Shown piece after piece: positions 45,540-56,963 of a stretch of 64,000 bases of DNA (positions are counted from its first letter, which is position 1; each line of letters starts with the position of its first letter). The DNA lies in assembly GCA_009809945.1 (NCBI GenBank), contig WTPW01002605.1:1392-65391 (forward strand), in the 5' to 3' direction. The translations under genes and the position numbers were made by a program. The notes beneath the pieces were generated by a model that was not told the DNA's origin, did no database searches, and was given only the letters and a program-made list of their open reading frames with translations. This DNA comes from Gigaspora margarita. Taxonomy: Eukaryota > Glomeromycota > Glomeromycetes > Diversisporales > Gigasporaceae.

Positions 45540-47014
45540 GTATGGTTTTTTGCTAATTGATCAGCAAGATTATTAAATTTGTTATCACTATTTTTTTTGA
45601 CTTTATGTAAAGTGATAGAATATGAATATGATTGGATAAAATATAAGAGAGTTTTTTTTATAGGCCAATAGTTGTACGAATATATTTTGCTAGAGTTATA
45701 TTTAGCATGTAAATTTTTTTGTATTTAGAGATAATAGATTGTGAATCAGTATATATGTGAATAGTGCTATTCCGTTTTTTTGTACAAATAGCTAATAGTA
45801 TTGCAATTAGTTCTGCTTTGTATAATACTACAACATTTTTTTTGCAATCAATAGCACAAGCAAATACCACCTTTTCAGAATTTACTTTCTATACTGTTTT
45901 TTTTGTTATTAATCTTGGTAATTCAAGATGCTCAATGGGCATTGCCTGGATACAAACATTCAATGACTCAATAATTCATCAATTCTCTGCACAAATTCAA
46001 CACTGGCCATTATTAGAAGAAAAAATATCATTTATAGCTGTGAGATAGATTGTTATAGAAGGTAAAGATGGTATTGAGACTGAATAGTGAGATGCAATGG
46101 AGAAAAGTAAGTCAAGATAATTGGCATTGAGCTTGAGTTTGTTTGATATTTGTTTTTAAACTTTTCTACCCAGGAATTTAGTAGATAAGGTTGCAGAGAT
46201 ATCAATAGTACAACAGTTTGAATTCTTTTTGAATTAAGAGAACAACCTGTACATGGATAGCAGATGATATTAGAAGTTGGGTATAATGTTGTCTTGGTTT
46301 CATCAATTTTAGAAGTCCAGTGTGTAATGAAAATAGTATTGGTTTGTTGGTTGAAGCGTCTAGCTTTTCCCATAATAATAGATTGTTCTTTATATGATAT
46401 GAGCCAAGGTTTGTTTTTGGTATTAAAATGGCCAGTAGTATAAAATTTTTTTTTGACTGAAGGTAATTGGAGTGTAGATATAAGTTGTCTAGTGATAGAG
46501 TTAGTGTTTTTTTTGTTTTCTAGTATAGTAAACCATTTAGGTATCTTGCCTGGTATAAGAGAATTAATTTTTTTTGAGATGTGTTTCCATGTAAGGAGTA
46601 CAGAATTATCAAAAGTAAGTTGTTCAAGTTTTTTTATATGTTTTGATCGTAGTTGGCATTTAAATATTGGATAGTTGGTATGAGTTTGTAATATTTTTCA
46701 AGTGGTGTATAAGGTAGATCAATAGTATAAGGTTGCATTATATCTGAGTTTTTTTTAATTGATAATTCTAAATGTTTTAAAAGTTGGATAATTTTGAAAG
46801 TTGTAGTATTTTTGTTAGCTCCATCTATTTTGGGATTAGGATGTAATAGTATATTAGTAGTAGACCATAGATTATTTTGTAGTTGTTGTAATCTAATATG
46901 TGTACTAGTGCCTAATAATTCTTTGTTATTTATTTTTTTAGTTAGGTTGGATATGTAATGTTGTAACTGGATATCCCAAATATTCTTGATACTTTTTTTT
47001 TTATGGTTGAGCAT
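45540..47014 (-). pseudogene. LINE C-terminal region with Cys motif and RNase H domain
   Basis: Open pieces at 46,634-47,014 and 46,053-46,373 precede the RNase H; the second ends its domain-like part with CYPCTGC. RNase H follows in 45,540-45,990: YKAELIAILLAI with the catalytic Glu, IHIYTDSQSII with an Asp, and LADQLAKNH with the last Asp region. RNase H removes the RNA strand during element copying. Frameshifts separate the pieces. Confidence 0.75.
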
Positions 47015-47159
47015 TGTGCTATTAGGAGTAGATTTAGCTAATCTTGCTTTGTGTTTTGCAACTGTAAGATATTTTGCAAGGATTTTGTTACATAATGATT
47101 GTGATAAAACAATATTTTTTTTTCAGTATTCAAGTATAGGTGTTATTACAGTATTGATA

Positions 47160-48492
47160 ATATAGCTAGCCTGTTTTTTTTTTATTAAGAGTATATATGA
47201 TTTCAAATATCTCTTGTATAATTAGTTTAGTTTGAGGTTTTTTTTTGGTATTGGTAGTAAACCAGCAACCAAGGAATTTAAAAGGAGTATGAAGAGGTTT
47301 TTTTTGAATAGATNAGTTAAGGAAAGTAATAGAATAAGATTTTTTGGTATTAGAAATTATTTTTTTTTTTTGTGAATTAACTTTAATATTGGTCATTTGA
47401 TAAAATGATGATGCAGTTTGTATAATTTGTTGTAATTGTTGAAAGGATTGTGCAATCCATAAAGTATCATCCATATATGCTTTTTTTTAAGCTGAAGCTT
47501 CTGTTTTGTTAAACACTGGAGGTGATATTATTGTAGTCCATATTTTTTTGCTAGTGTAACCAGAATATGTGTTGGAATTTTGCTAATAAGTGGGTTATAA
47601 TAATTTTTTTAAAGTAATGGAGTTATGGTTTCACCTTGGTCTATGCTATCTTGTACTTCATATGATTTTGTAAGTCCAAAGTTAGTAATAACTCTGTTTG
47701 ACCNATNAGTAAGTAAGTTAATAATTTTTTTTATTAACTGAGANGGNATATTAAGTNGATAGAGTGCTTTTTCAAGAANGTTGAGATTTTTTTAATCATA
47801 TGCTTTGCTTATATCTTGAGAAAGGATCCAAATTTCTTTTTGGTTACAGATTGCATCTTCAATAAAGTTATTGAGGATATGAATAGGGCTATTTGTACTA
47901 TTACCTGGTAAGGCAATATAGTTGTGTGGATTGAGGATATTATATGATGAAAGGGTATCATTAAGCCAGTTTTTTTGAATTTTAGTATATAGTTTTTAAT
48001 ATGTTCTATAAGACTAATTGGGCATGTATTTTTTTTTTTTCCATCAAACTTTGCTTTTTTAGAAATTGGAAAAATACAACTGTCCTTCNATTTTTTTTGA
48101 ATTTGTTGTAGTGATATGCATNGGTTAAGAAGAGCTGTAATTGCAAGAATTGTTTTTTTTCCACAATGTTTGAGCATTTCATAGCTAATACCAGAAGGTC
48201 CACAGGCTTTATTGTTAGAGAATTGATTTATAGTGCTAGTAACGTCTTCAGTAGAAATTTTAGCAAGAACTATGTCATACCAGGAAGATAGAATAGTTGA
48301 AGCAGGTCTATACTCTGATTGCCAGTCTGTTTGAAAGATAGATTGATTATATGGGTTGTGAGCTGTCCATTGGCAAAAGTGTGATTGAATATATTCTTTA
48401 ATTGTTGGTAAATCAGTAACAATATCATTTTCTAGCTTGATATTATTAAAATATACTTTTTTTTTATGGTGGTTAAGTATGCTATTAATCAT
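47160..48492 (-). pseudogene. LINE reverse transcriptase domain
   Basis: NNKACGPSGISYEMLKHCG and CPISLIEHIKN match the early RT blocks. QDISKAYD supplies the first catalytic Asp, SIDQGETITPLL is the QG block, and YMDDTLWIA near 47,475 holds the catalytic Asp pair, followed by NIKVNSQKKK and FLGCWFT. All catalytic residues are therefore present, but frames change several times, at least at 47,810 and 47,480. Upstream (48,580-48,999) an open linker of 139 codons joins it to the endonuclease. Confidence 0.85.
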
Positions 48493-49089
48493 TTTAATAG
48501 GTTGTATAAGTATTCTTTTTTTTTTGGTATTAATAGCAGAATTAATATGGTTTTGTAGATGCTAAGAGTTTTCAATATTTCATAGTGTTTTCCAAGCAAT
48601 TTTGGTTTGTTTAAGCCATTGAATAAGTTCTTGGTTATGTAAAGGAGGTTGTGGAATATTGAAGTTATGTTTAGAATTAATATATAAAATTTGTGAGTAT
48701 ATTTTTTTAAATGGTGTACAATTGCAAAAGAGCGCATATTTAGTTTGTTTCATTATGTTTCCTATAATTTGAAGATCTTTGTGAAGGTCTGTAGCTTTAG
48801 ATGAAAAGGTATGATGAAAGTTCTTTTTTTCAAATTTTTTGTTAGGTATAGTTTGAAGTGCAGAGCTAATAAAGCTTGTTTGGATTTTTTTCCAGGTGCA
48901 TTCTAGAGATTCTGTAGTATGAATAGATAGTGGAGTACAAAGAGATTTTTTTTTGTTTTGAGTTTGGAATAAAAATTCTTTCCATTTTTCTTTAGTCATA
49001 GATTTATTTTTTTAAATTCTACGTTTGTATCTTGTTTTATGTCAAAGTTTTGATGATAGTGCAAAAGTTTTTTTCCAACTAGAAATAAG

Positions 49090-49756
49090 AATAAGATGAT
49101 CACTCTGAGTAGAAGATAGTGGTTCTTGTTTTTTTAAGTTTGTAAGATTAGAAATAATTGAATCATGTGCCCAAATGTAATCAATACGATTTTTTTGATT
49201 ATTGCGTCACAGGCATTTTGTAGATTGTTGGTATGGTCTACAAGATCATACATGTTATTGTTATGGAAGTAGAATAGTAGTTTGAATTTAGATGTTGACT
49301 GATAAGAGGTATTGGAGGCATTAAAGTCTCCAAGAATAATTGGATGTAGGTTTAGGGATAGTGCTTGCTGAATCCAACTTATTACTTTATCTTGTGTTTG
49401 GTTGCGGTATTGCTGATTTGTTGAAGAGAGATAGACTGATATTATTCTGAATTTAAAATCATGTTTAAAGAATAAATCAACTGCAATAGCTCCACCAGGA
49501 TGTGTATGAATATTGTGAATATGAGATTTTAAAGAGTTATTNATCATTATGCCAGTTTTTTTTGCTGAATTATNTAANCTAGACCAAAAGTAGGTAAATT
49601 GTGGGGTATTGAGGAATTTTTTGGATTTTGAAGATGAAATTTTTGTTTCTGTTATGCTAATAATATGTAGATTGTTTTTAAGACAAAATTTCTCCCAAAG
49701 TTGCCTTTTAGTAGGTGTATTATAACCTTGTACATTGTGTGTTACTATAATGAGAT
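49090..49756 (-). pseudogene. LINE endonuclease domain (APE type)
   Basis: In order on the minus strand: THNVQGYNTPTKRQLWEKF; SITETKI with the catalytic Glu; FRIISVYLSS; ILGDFNASNT with the catalytic Asp and Asn; and, one frame later, RIDYIWAHDSIIS with the conserved His region. The domain nicks target DNA to start reverse transcription. A frameshift near 49,190 (a T-run on the plus strand) splits GDFN from the final motif; N bases lie near 49,542-49,577. Confidence 0.85.
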
Positions 49757-50241
49757 TTAGTGTAGAGGAGTTAGAAATATAGAATTATCTATTTGGGAAG
49801 TTGTTGCAAAAAAAAAGGTATTATTTTCTTGGTAGTTGTTATATAATGATTTAATAGGTGAGTCATAGTAGATAGGAAATTGGTTAGATAGTAGTAAAAT
49901 ATGATTTGGAAGAAGTTTGTCTTTAGTACTAAGATATATATGGGTCTCTAGTGTAATTATATTTATAAATATCTTATAAGGATAAAAAAAGGATTGTTTA
50001 AGTAGATGTTTAGTAAAGAATTTAAGAGTTTGTGATTTTAAAAGTAAAGAAAGATTGTGTTTTTGTAAAAATAGATTGTAACAAGTTTCCTCAGAGTGTG
50101 ATGATGTAATATTATCTGAGGAGATTTTTGTGTCTTTTACAAAGTTGCTCACTATTTTAGGCTCATTTTTTTCAGCTGCGCAGGTATCCATAGTCTGTTC
50201 TGTACATTGGTTCTGACCATCATTATTTTTTTTCTCCGCAT
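49757..50241 (-). pseudogene. LINE N-terminal open frame
   Basis: About 160 codons of unrecognised sequence (FVKDTKISSDNITSSHSEET, then KDKLLPNHILLLSNQFPIYY) precede the endonuclease. The first ATG of this frame lies in the flanking DNA at 50,260, outside the element, so the true start is either internal or lost through 5' truncation. No zinc knuckle or coiled coil typical of ORF1 proteins is visible. Confidence 0.6.
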
Positions 50242-50779
50242 TTGAAGCACATATTTTCAACTAATAGAATCTTAATTTTATAGAAAATTTTTTTAAACTT
50301 GCACAGATATTGAGGTTTTTGTAAATTTAGATATCTATGTATTTGCAATTTTTTTACTTAACTTATACTACATCTGAATAAACATTCTCAAAATAAAACC
50401 TCCATAATGCTACAAGTTAATAGATATAAAATTTAGCTATTCTCAGTTAAAATTTTTTTAAAAATGAACAAACAAATAGGAGTAAGTCAGTAGAAAAGAA
50501 CCAAATATTTTCTAAATATTTTCTTGACTTTAAGCTTAAATATTTTAATAACTATCTTAATAAATTTAATAAATTTTTTATTTTAATTTTTTATAATTTT
50601 ATGTAAAGATATTTTAATTTAAAAATTAAAAAAATTTTACTAAAATTAATTTGTTTCTTTTCTACTAACTTACCCAAAATATTGACAAAAATATCTAAAT
50701 TTTTTATTTAGCTTCTATATTTGAGTTTTTCTGTGATGAAGAGGACAAAAAAATTATGATACCCACTCTGATTTTTACA

Positions 50780-51680
50780 AATTCAAATAAAACAAGTAAC
50801 TGCATACTATTAAAAATAATAAATAACTAAATAAAATTTTACTTTCTGAAATTTCAAGTTATTTGGTTAATTTTTTGGCAATTACTATTTGTACACTAGT
50901 GTACAAACACAGGTACATATAATAACTTTAAAATTTTGCTTATAAAACCACTCTTCAAGCTCTAACAAAAAATATTTCTTGCAAAATTTTATTATAAACT
51001 ATAACCCCTTTCAATCCCAAAGCTCACCTAACTCTAGCCTTAAATCAGGTTTAATTTTGGTCTATAATTTATATATTATACAGATTTGCAAATCAATTAA
51101 TTAGTACCCGTGTATATACACATAGTGTATAAATAGTTTTTTTCTAATTTTTTATTCAAAAATGTCAATTATTAATTTATAAATAACTTTTGTATATACT
51201 GTTTTTTTTACCATATTTGACTATAGAAAAAAAATTAATTATAAAATATTAAAAGTTGTCTTATTTTTTTCATGATTTTTGACTCATTTTAAACTTTTGT
51301 TAGTAACTCAAAGTTTGATTGTCTTAATAAAATTTTATACTAATAGTGCCTTGGCTTTTATTATATACTTTTATTTATTATATATACTACTATTATATGA
51401 AATTTTATTAAGATAATCAACTTTGAGTTAAAGCTGTAAAATAAGACAAAAAACATGAGTTCTATAAAACAACTTTTAATATTTTATTATTAAATTTTTT
51501 TTATAGTCAAAATACTGTTTAACTATATATAAAAAGCAGAAATATTAATATTTTTGAATAAAAAATACCATTCTAGAACAAAAATTAAACCAAATAACTT
51601 GAAATTTCAGAAAGTAAAATTTTATTGATTTTTTTTTACTTTTAATAGTATGCAGTAACTCATTGTTATTTATAATTAAA
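50780..51680. repeat. Foldback element with a nested core-bearing MITE
   Basis: GTAACTGCATACTATTAAAA near 50,796 mirrors TTTTAATAGTATGCAGTAAC near 51,660. TTTCAAGTTATTTGGTT / ACCAAATAACTTGAAATTTC and AAAAGTTGTCTTATTT / AAAACAACTTTTAATA show the arms. The centre is near 51,355. The left arm is interrupted by 50,884-51,137. Confidence 0.8.
50884..51137 (-). mobile_element. Core-bearing MITE, ACTATTTATACACTA ends
   Basis: ACTATTTGTACACTAGTGTA at the left and the complement of ACTATTTATACACTATGTGT at the right are inverted ends that extend to a GGTAC. On the minus strand the interior has AAAATTTTGCAAGAAATA, TTTTTTGTTAGAGCTTG and GTTTTATAAGCAAAATTTT. Confidence 0.75.
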
Positions 51681-51699
51681 ATTTTTAAAATTTTTTTTG

Positions 51700-52655
51700 A
51701 ATTTATTATATAACTTTGGGCTAAGATCCTTTTAAATCTTACTTATTAACTTTTTTTTAAATTTTTAGAGAATATAGAACAAGGGGGGAAGAAAAAATTA
51801 AGCATAAAATTGTTTTTTTTCTTGCCAATTTTGCACAAAATAAAAATATTAAATTGGCCAAAATCAAATAATTGCTAATTTTAAAATAATGAATATATAT
51901 AAAAACATGCTCTGAACAACTTTACTTAGAAGTCAGAAGTAGTTTATCTTGTAAGAAAAATGGGTTATCTATGTACTAAAGCTAAAATTTTTGGGGTTTC
52001 AATATAAACCCTTTTTTTGTCAAGATAACCTGCTTTGGGTTTCTAAGTAAACTTGTTCAGCAGGTAATTTTACTTGTATTAAAATTAAAATATGCTTTTT
52101 TGAACCTTTTACTAAGTTTTTTTTGAGCTAAAGTTGGAAAAAAAAATTTTTTTTACTTAAGTTTTTTTTTTTAAAAAATTTTTTTTTCTTATTTTTTACT
52201 TAGTAAAATATTCAAGAAAGCACATTTGACCTTATTTTTTTTTTTTTAAAAGTTCAAGAAAGCATATTTTGAACTCAATACAAGTAGAATTATCTGCTAA
52301 TTTTTTTTACTTAGAAGCCCAAAGCAGGTTGTTTGACAAAAAAGTGGTTTTATATCAAAAACAAAATTTTAACTTTAGTACATAGATAACCCATTTTTCT
52401 TACAAGGTAACCTACTTCTAACTCCTAAGTAAGTTGTTCAGAGCATGGTTTTATATATACTCATTATTTTAAATTGGCAAATATTTGATTTTGGCCAAGT
52501 TACATTTTTATTTTATGCAAAATTGGTGAAATTTTAATTCAATTTTTTTTTTCAATTTATTTTCTTTTCTTGTTCTATATTTCTGAAAAATTTAATTTAA
52601 AAGTTAATAAGTAAGGTTTAAAAGGATCTTAGCTCTAAATTATATAGAAAATTTA
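51700..52655. repeat. 950-bp foldback element, related to 54.5-60.5 kb
   Basis: GGGCTAAGATCCTTTTAAAT at the left mirrors TTTAAAAGGATCTTAGCTC at the right. Both arms contain GAACAACTTTACTTAGAAG and CAAGATAACCTGCTTTGGG-type blocks. The centre is near 52,175. The inner 280 bp of each arm is homologous to the centre of the 54.5-60.5 kb element, while the outer parts differ. Confidence 0.8.
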
Positions 52656-52919
52656 TATGTTTTTTAAAAAATTTTAATTATAGATAGCATTTTAATCTAT
52701 TTTAAGAAAACATGTTCTGGGCTAATAATGGCCAGTTAATAGGAATGGCTAAAGCCAGGTTCATTTTTATGTTTTTGATTATTTAATTAAATTGGTTAGC
52801 TTGAGGTTAGGGTTAGAGCTTGCCTTATAAATAAAATTATCTTTCTGACATTTTTTATTAATGCTTTTAAATAGGTTTAGCTACTTGTTTCTTGTATTTT
52901 CAGCATTTTCATTTTTTTT

Positions 52920-53045
52920 TTATTGTTTTTGTCTTGTTGGGCTAACCTGAAAGTTTTTAACCAGATCTGACCTAAAATTTTGGGTCAGGTTCAGATTGGC
53001 TAAAACCTGACCTGGCCTGACCCGACCCATTCAAAGCACTATTCA
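52920..53045. repeat. CCTGACC-type repeat
   Basis: AACCTGAAAG, TCTGACCT, GGGTCAGGTTCAG and CCTGACCCGACCCATTC recall the repeat at 2,440-2,640 in the opposite orientation. A TTAGGG-like AGGTTAGGGTTAGAG lies before it at 52,800. Confidence 0.45.
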
Positions 53046-54254
53046 ATAGAAAAGCATGCAATGATGGAAGAATATCACTTTAATAAATATCACAGATCAT
53101 AATTAATCAATTTCTATTTAACTCTCTAGAACCTATTTATACTTATTTAATATAAACTCTATTCAGAAACTAATCTTTAACCTTAACTTGGCCCATAAAA
53201 ATTTTATATTTTAGTAATTTGTTAATTTTTTTATACTAACATATTTATTTTAATAAAATTTGTTATAATCTGTTACAATAGAACAACTAGAGTTATTTCT
53301 TAATTAATAAAAATTGATAAACAACTGATTTCAATTGGTAATTAACATAAATAGAAAAATAATACAGAACATTATATCATCATCAATGCTTGTATTTCAA
53401 GTAAAGTTGTTCATAAAAGTGAATTGAGTATATCTTAGAAATTATATAACATTTAAATAAATCAATTTATATTTACATAATAAAATTTAAATTTCGTATA
53501 AAAATAAAATATAAAGATAATTTTTTTAATTAATTAAAGATAATTAATTACATGAAACCCCATAATGTATCAATTCATTATTTTTTTTACTTTAATATAT
53601 AAATATCGATAACTTGATTATAAAATTTTAACTATTATATGATTTTTTTTTCACTTCACAATTATAATTATTAAGAGTATTAGATTATCAGTTGATATAC
53701 ATGTTTTTTTAGGCTTTAAAATAAAATAACCAATGACTAGTCAATTATCATTTAGATCATTTTAGTAATTCAACATCATCAACAAAAACAGATAGCAACA
53801 AAAGAAACAAAAAGAAAACAATGCTATTAATTGTCACCCCAACCTTTATTAATTTTAAGATAAAAATCAAATATTAGCATCAAATATTGTTGAAATCGAT
53901 TCATATATTTATAGCACTAATAGAAATTTAATTTACTTGATTCAATCACTTAAAATTAATCTTTGCTTTGCCTTTAATATTAACTTCATTCTTTTAATCC
54001 TACCTTCCATAATTTCATTTCCATATTAATAGATTCTATGAGACTAACTTTTTTTATGTTCCTACCTTTTCTACATTGTTATCATTGTTACTTGAATTAG
54101 AAGAAATATAAAATGCTTTATGATCCAGAATTTTTTTGATTTTTATAAAGAAATTTCAAGAGCTTTCAGCTATGACTTAATAATAATTTTCTTGAACAAA
54201 TTTATCGCCATGCTCTTTTTTTCCTTTAATTGAATATTGACTTTCAATCAATAT
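53046..54254. other. Gene-free stretch
   Basis: AT-rich, with a Ser/Asn-codon-like patch on the minus strand near 54,070-54,110 but no open frame. It may be an eroded genic segment, because it leads into the 54,255-54,455 copy of the LRR gene's 3' flank. Confidence 0.4.
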
Positions 54255-54455
54255 TAAGCAATCCAAATTTAAAAATCATAATATAATATAATAAATTAGA
54301 ATATAAAATATATAGTTATATAAGCAGTAATAAATTACATTAAATTATTTATAAATGCAAAATTGATCTGTTAAAATATTTGTAAAAATATTAGATTAAA
54401 TTTGAATTTAAATTTTTTATATTTACTAAAATTTCAGTAAACTTGAGAGAAAGAG
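54255..54455. repeat. Second copy of the LRR gene's 3' flank
   Basis: AATCCAAATTTAAAAATCA, ATATTAGATTAAATTTG and AACTTGAGAGAAAGAGAG align with 29,605-29,815. No LRR coding sequence precedes it here. Confidence 0.65.
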
Positions 54456-55163
54456 AGATTAAAAACTATAATTCTATAATTGATAAATAACAATTCATGA
54501 AATTATCTACATTTAATATGGAAAATATAAATTTTATATCTACTTAACTTAATTGATAATCCGCCAGTCAACTAGAGAGTGATTATAGTATAACATAACA
54601 CAGATCATATATGAAAATCACTATAGGTAAAATATGGTATGCTTCTATTTAAAAAAAGTTTCTTACTAAGTTAATGATACATGTCCACTAATTGAAAGTT
54701 GTAGAGCTTGTTGAGATGCATATAACAGTAGTTAGAACATCCAAATCCGCCCAGTAGATGATGAGATATCATCAAAAAATGATTGGCCAACTATATAAAA
54801 TCTCTATGTAAACAAAAATTGTTTATATAGCAGTCATAGAACATGTCATGCTGGTGATAAATTATAATAAATTATAATAAAAATATATAAATTTACTATA
54901 ACTTTAAGCCTTACATTATTTTTAACTTACATATTAACTTTTTTTAAATTTTGCGATTAAGCATATTGAAAATAGTAAATTAAAGTTAGAGACATAACAT
55001 ATATTACCTAATATCCATTTAAACTAAGGCCAGACCCCCACTCCCACCTAAGACCAATCAAAATGCTCAATTTTGTTATACAAAAAAGTATATTTATCAC
55101 ATAATTTGTTATAATTATAGTTAAATAATGCTTGATTTTGATTGGCTAGTATTCTAAATTGTA

Positions 55164-55838
55164 TAGGAATGTTAAGTAGTTTGTTTAGTCCGGTTCTGGT
55201 TTAGTCCCAAGAAGTTCAAAGAAAAAATGAACTGAACTAAAGTTCATGAACTTTAGTTGAACTTTAAAGATTAAACTTGAGTTTAAACTTGAGTTCATAA
55301 ACTCAAAGCATAAACTTCAGTTCAGCTTTAAGTTCAAGCTTGAGTTTATGAACTAAGTTTATTTAATTTTAAATATAAAATTAAAATAATTTTTTTTTAC
55401 ATTTTCTTCAAATATCGATACTTACTAATTTAACTATTACCAGTAGTATTTTAATATACTCAGGGTCTTTTAATCTACCTGTTCTCTATATTATATCCAG
55501 GCCTTTTAATTATTGTTTCTTATAGTATACTACATTTCACCAAAATCTTTATTTATATTACAGACCCAGGTTTGATTCATAGTGGGTCTACTATTTCAGT
55601 GATCTTGTATATGAACTTATATGGTAAGTATGCTATTTTGAACTACTAGTTCATAAACTGGGTTTCTAAACTAGTTATATAAATTAAGTTTATAAACTAG
55701 ATTTATAAACCAAGTTATAAACTAAGGTTATGAAACTGGTTCAGAAACTACTAGTTAATTTTTCTCTAAATGAACTACTAAAAAAACTAGGTTGAACTGA
55801 GTTTGAACCCAGTTTATCTGAACCACTTAACATTTCTA
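55164..55838. mobile_element. 675-bp hAT-like element with 8-bp target duplication
   Basis: TAGGAATGTTAAGTAGTTTG at the left and the complement of TAGAAATGTTAAGTGGTTC at the right are inverted ends. AAATTGTA (55,156-55,163) and AGATTGTA (55,839-55,846) differ at one of eight bases. The interior is built of GAACTAAAGTTCATGAACTT and GTTTATAAACT-type small palindromes and codes for nothing. It interrupts the left arm of the large palindrome. Confidence 0.82.
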
Positions 55839-56084
55839 AGATTGTATAAACTAAGATTTTATCTGACTCTCCACTCTATAAAATATTAGGTACATCTGTC
55901 ATTGCTCCTACTTAAACCACTTTTTTAAAATTTTGTTAATTTTGTGCAATTTCAAAATAAAACTTAGCCAAAAACAAATATTCACTAACTTTAAATTAGC
56001 AATTATATGTAAAATTATGCTTTGAACAACTTTGCTTGGTCCAAAATTGGTTATCTTGACAAAAAAATGAATTAGCTATATACT

Positions 56085-56262
56085 AGGACCCTGAAATATA
56101 TAGAGAGGGGTAGGGTTTTAGTTTGCTTATTTTTGACATTTTTTTTTTTTCTTATTTTTTTTATAGTAATTAGATTGCTTATTTTTAACTTTTTTCTTGC
56201 AAATTTTTTTTTATTTAGTAATTTTGTAAAACTTTACCCTTTTGTAGATATTTCAGGGTTCT
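56085..56262. mobile_element. 178-bp hAT-like MITE, copy 3 (reversed)
   Basis: AGGACCCTGAAATATATAGA and GATATTTCAGGGTTCT are its ends. TATATACT flanks both sides (56,077-56,084, 56,263-56,270). Same family as the pair at 5.4-5.8 kb, in opposite orientation. Confidence 0.88.
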
Positions 56263-56644
56263 TATATACTAACATCAGCAAAAAAAGAATGCGTAAACCT
56301 CCGTAAGTTTTTACGCTAGTGTAAACTTACGAATATTATGATTAGTTCAGAAGATTATGTAGGGTAATAATTATGTAAGTTTACGCTATAGTAACTACAG
56401 AGTATTACGCAGGTATAATAAATACGAACATTTATAGCATAGTAAATTCGAAATATAGTGAAAATATTACAAATATTGAAAACTAGTAAAAACTGGCGTA
56501 AATCAATGAAATATTACAATCAATTAATAATCATATTCACATAATCATACTTTTGCAAATTTTTAAACGTTTTACAGGTTTTTGCAAGTTTTTGCAAGGT
56601 TTCGCAATTTATTATAAAATTTTATATATTTTTTTTAGGATAAG

Positions 56645-56963
56645 TTTAATGCTCACCAGTGGTGAATTTCACTAATCCAATTAGAATTAAAGATCAGGTG
56701 TAACATGCAAAACAATTTCATGTAACAAATATAAGAATTTTTTAAAAAATCGCTTCTAACTAAAAATTTTGTCTGTGAAACTACTTTTTTTTATACAAAA
56801 AAAAATTTCTCGTAAAATTTTGGTATAAACTATACCCCCTGTCCCATCCCAGTTCTTACCCTTACCCTAATATTAAAGAGATTTAATTTTTATTTGGTTT
56901 GCTACATATAATTATGGATAAATGGATAATCACTTGTGAATTTCACCACTGGTGAATGCTAAA
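56645..56963 (-). mobile_element. Core-bearing MITE, TTCACCAGTGGTGAA ends
   Basis: AATGCTCACCAGTGGTGAAT at the left and the complement of AGCATTCACCAGTGGTGAAA at the right are inverted ends, each containing the palindrome TTCACCAGTGGTGAA or close to it. On the minus strand the interior has TTAGGGTAAGGGTAAG, TTTTTTTTGTATAA, GTAGTTTCACAGACAAAAT, then TGTTACACCTGATC. It is nested in the CATCAGC element. Confidence 0.78.

Larger units (their letters stand above)
44339..50241 (-). mobile_element. Nearly full-length LINE (non-LTR retrotransposon)
   Basis: The element is read on the minus strand. At its 3' end are about seven AAC units and then a 27-base A tail. A perfect 13-bp target duplication, TTGAAGCACATAT, flanks it (44,326-44,338 and 50,242-50,254), proving insertion by target-primed reverse transcription. 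Domain order is a short N-terminal region, APE-type endonuclease, reverse transcriptase, a Cys-rich motif (CYPCTGC) and RNase H. The coding frame is broken many times, mostly at A-runs of seven or more, and several N occur, so some breaks may be assembly errors. Plus-strand frames inside it (44,491-44,766, 45,764-46,048, 46,453-46,674) are antisense shadows. Confidence 0.92.

Noticed and set aside
44491-46674. Plus-strand frames of 73-94 codons
   Set aside because: Antisense to the LINE, whose minus-strand frames carry recognisable EN, RT and RNase H motifs.
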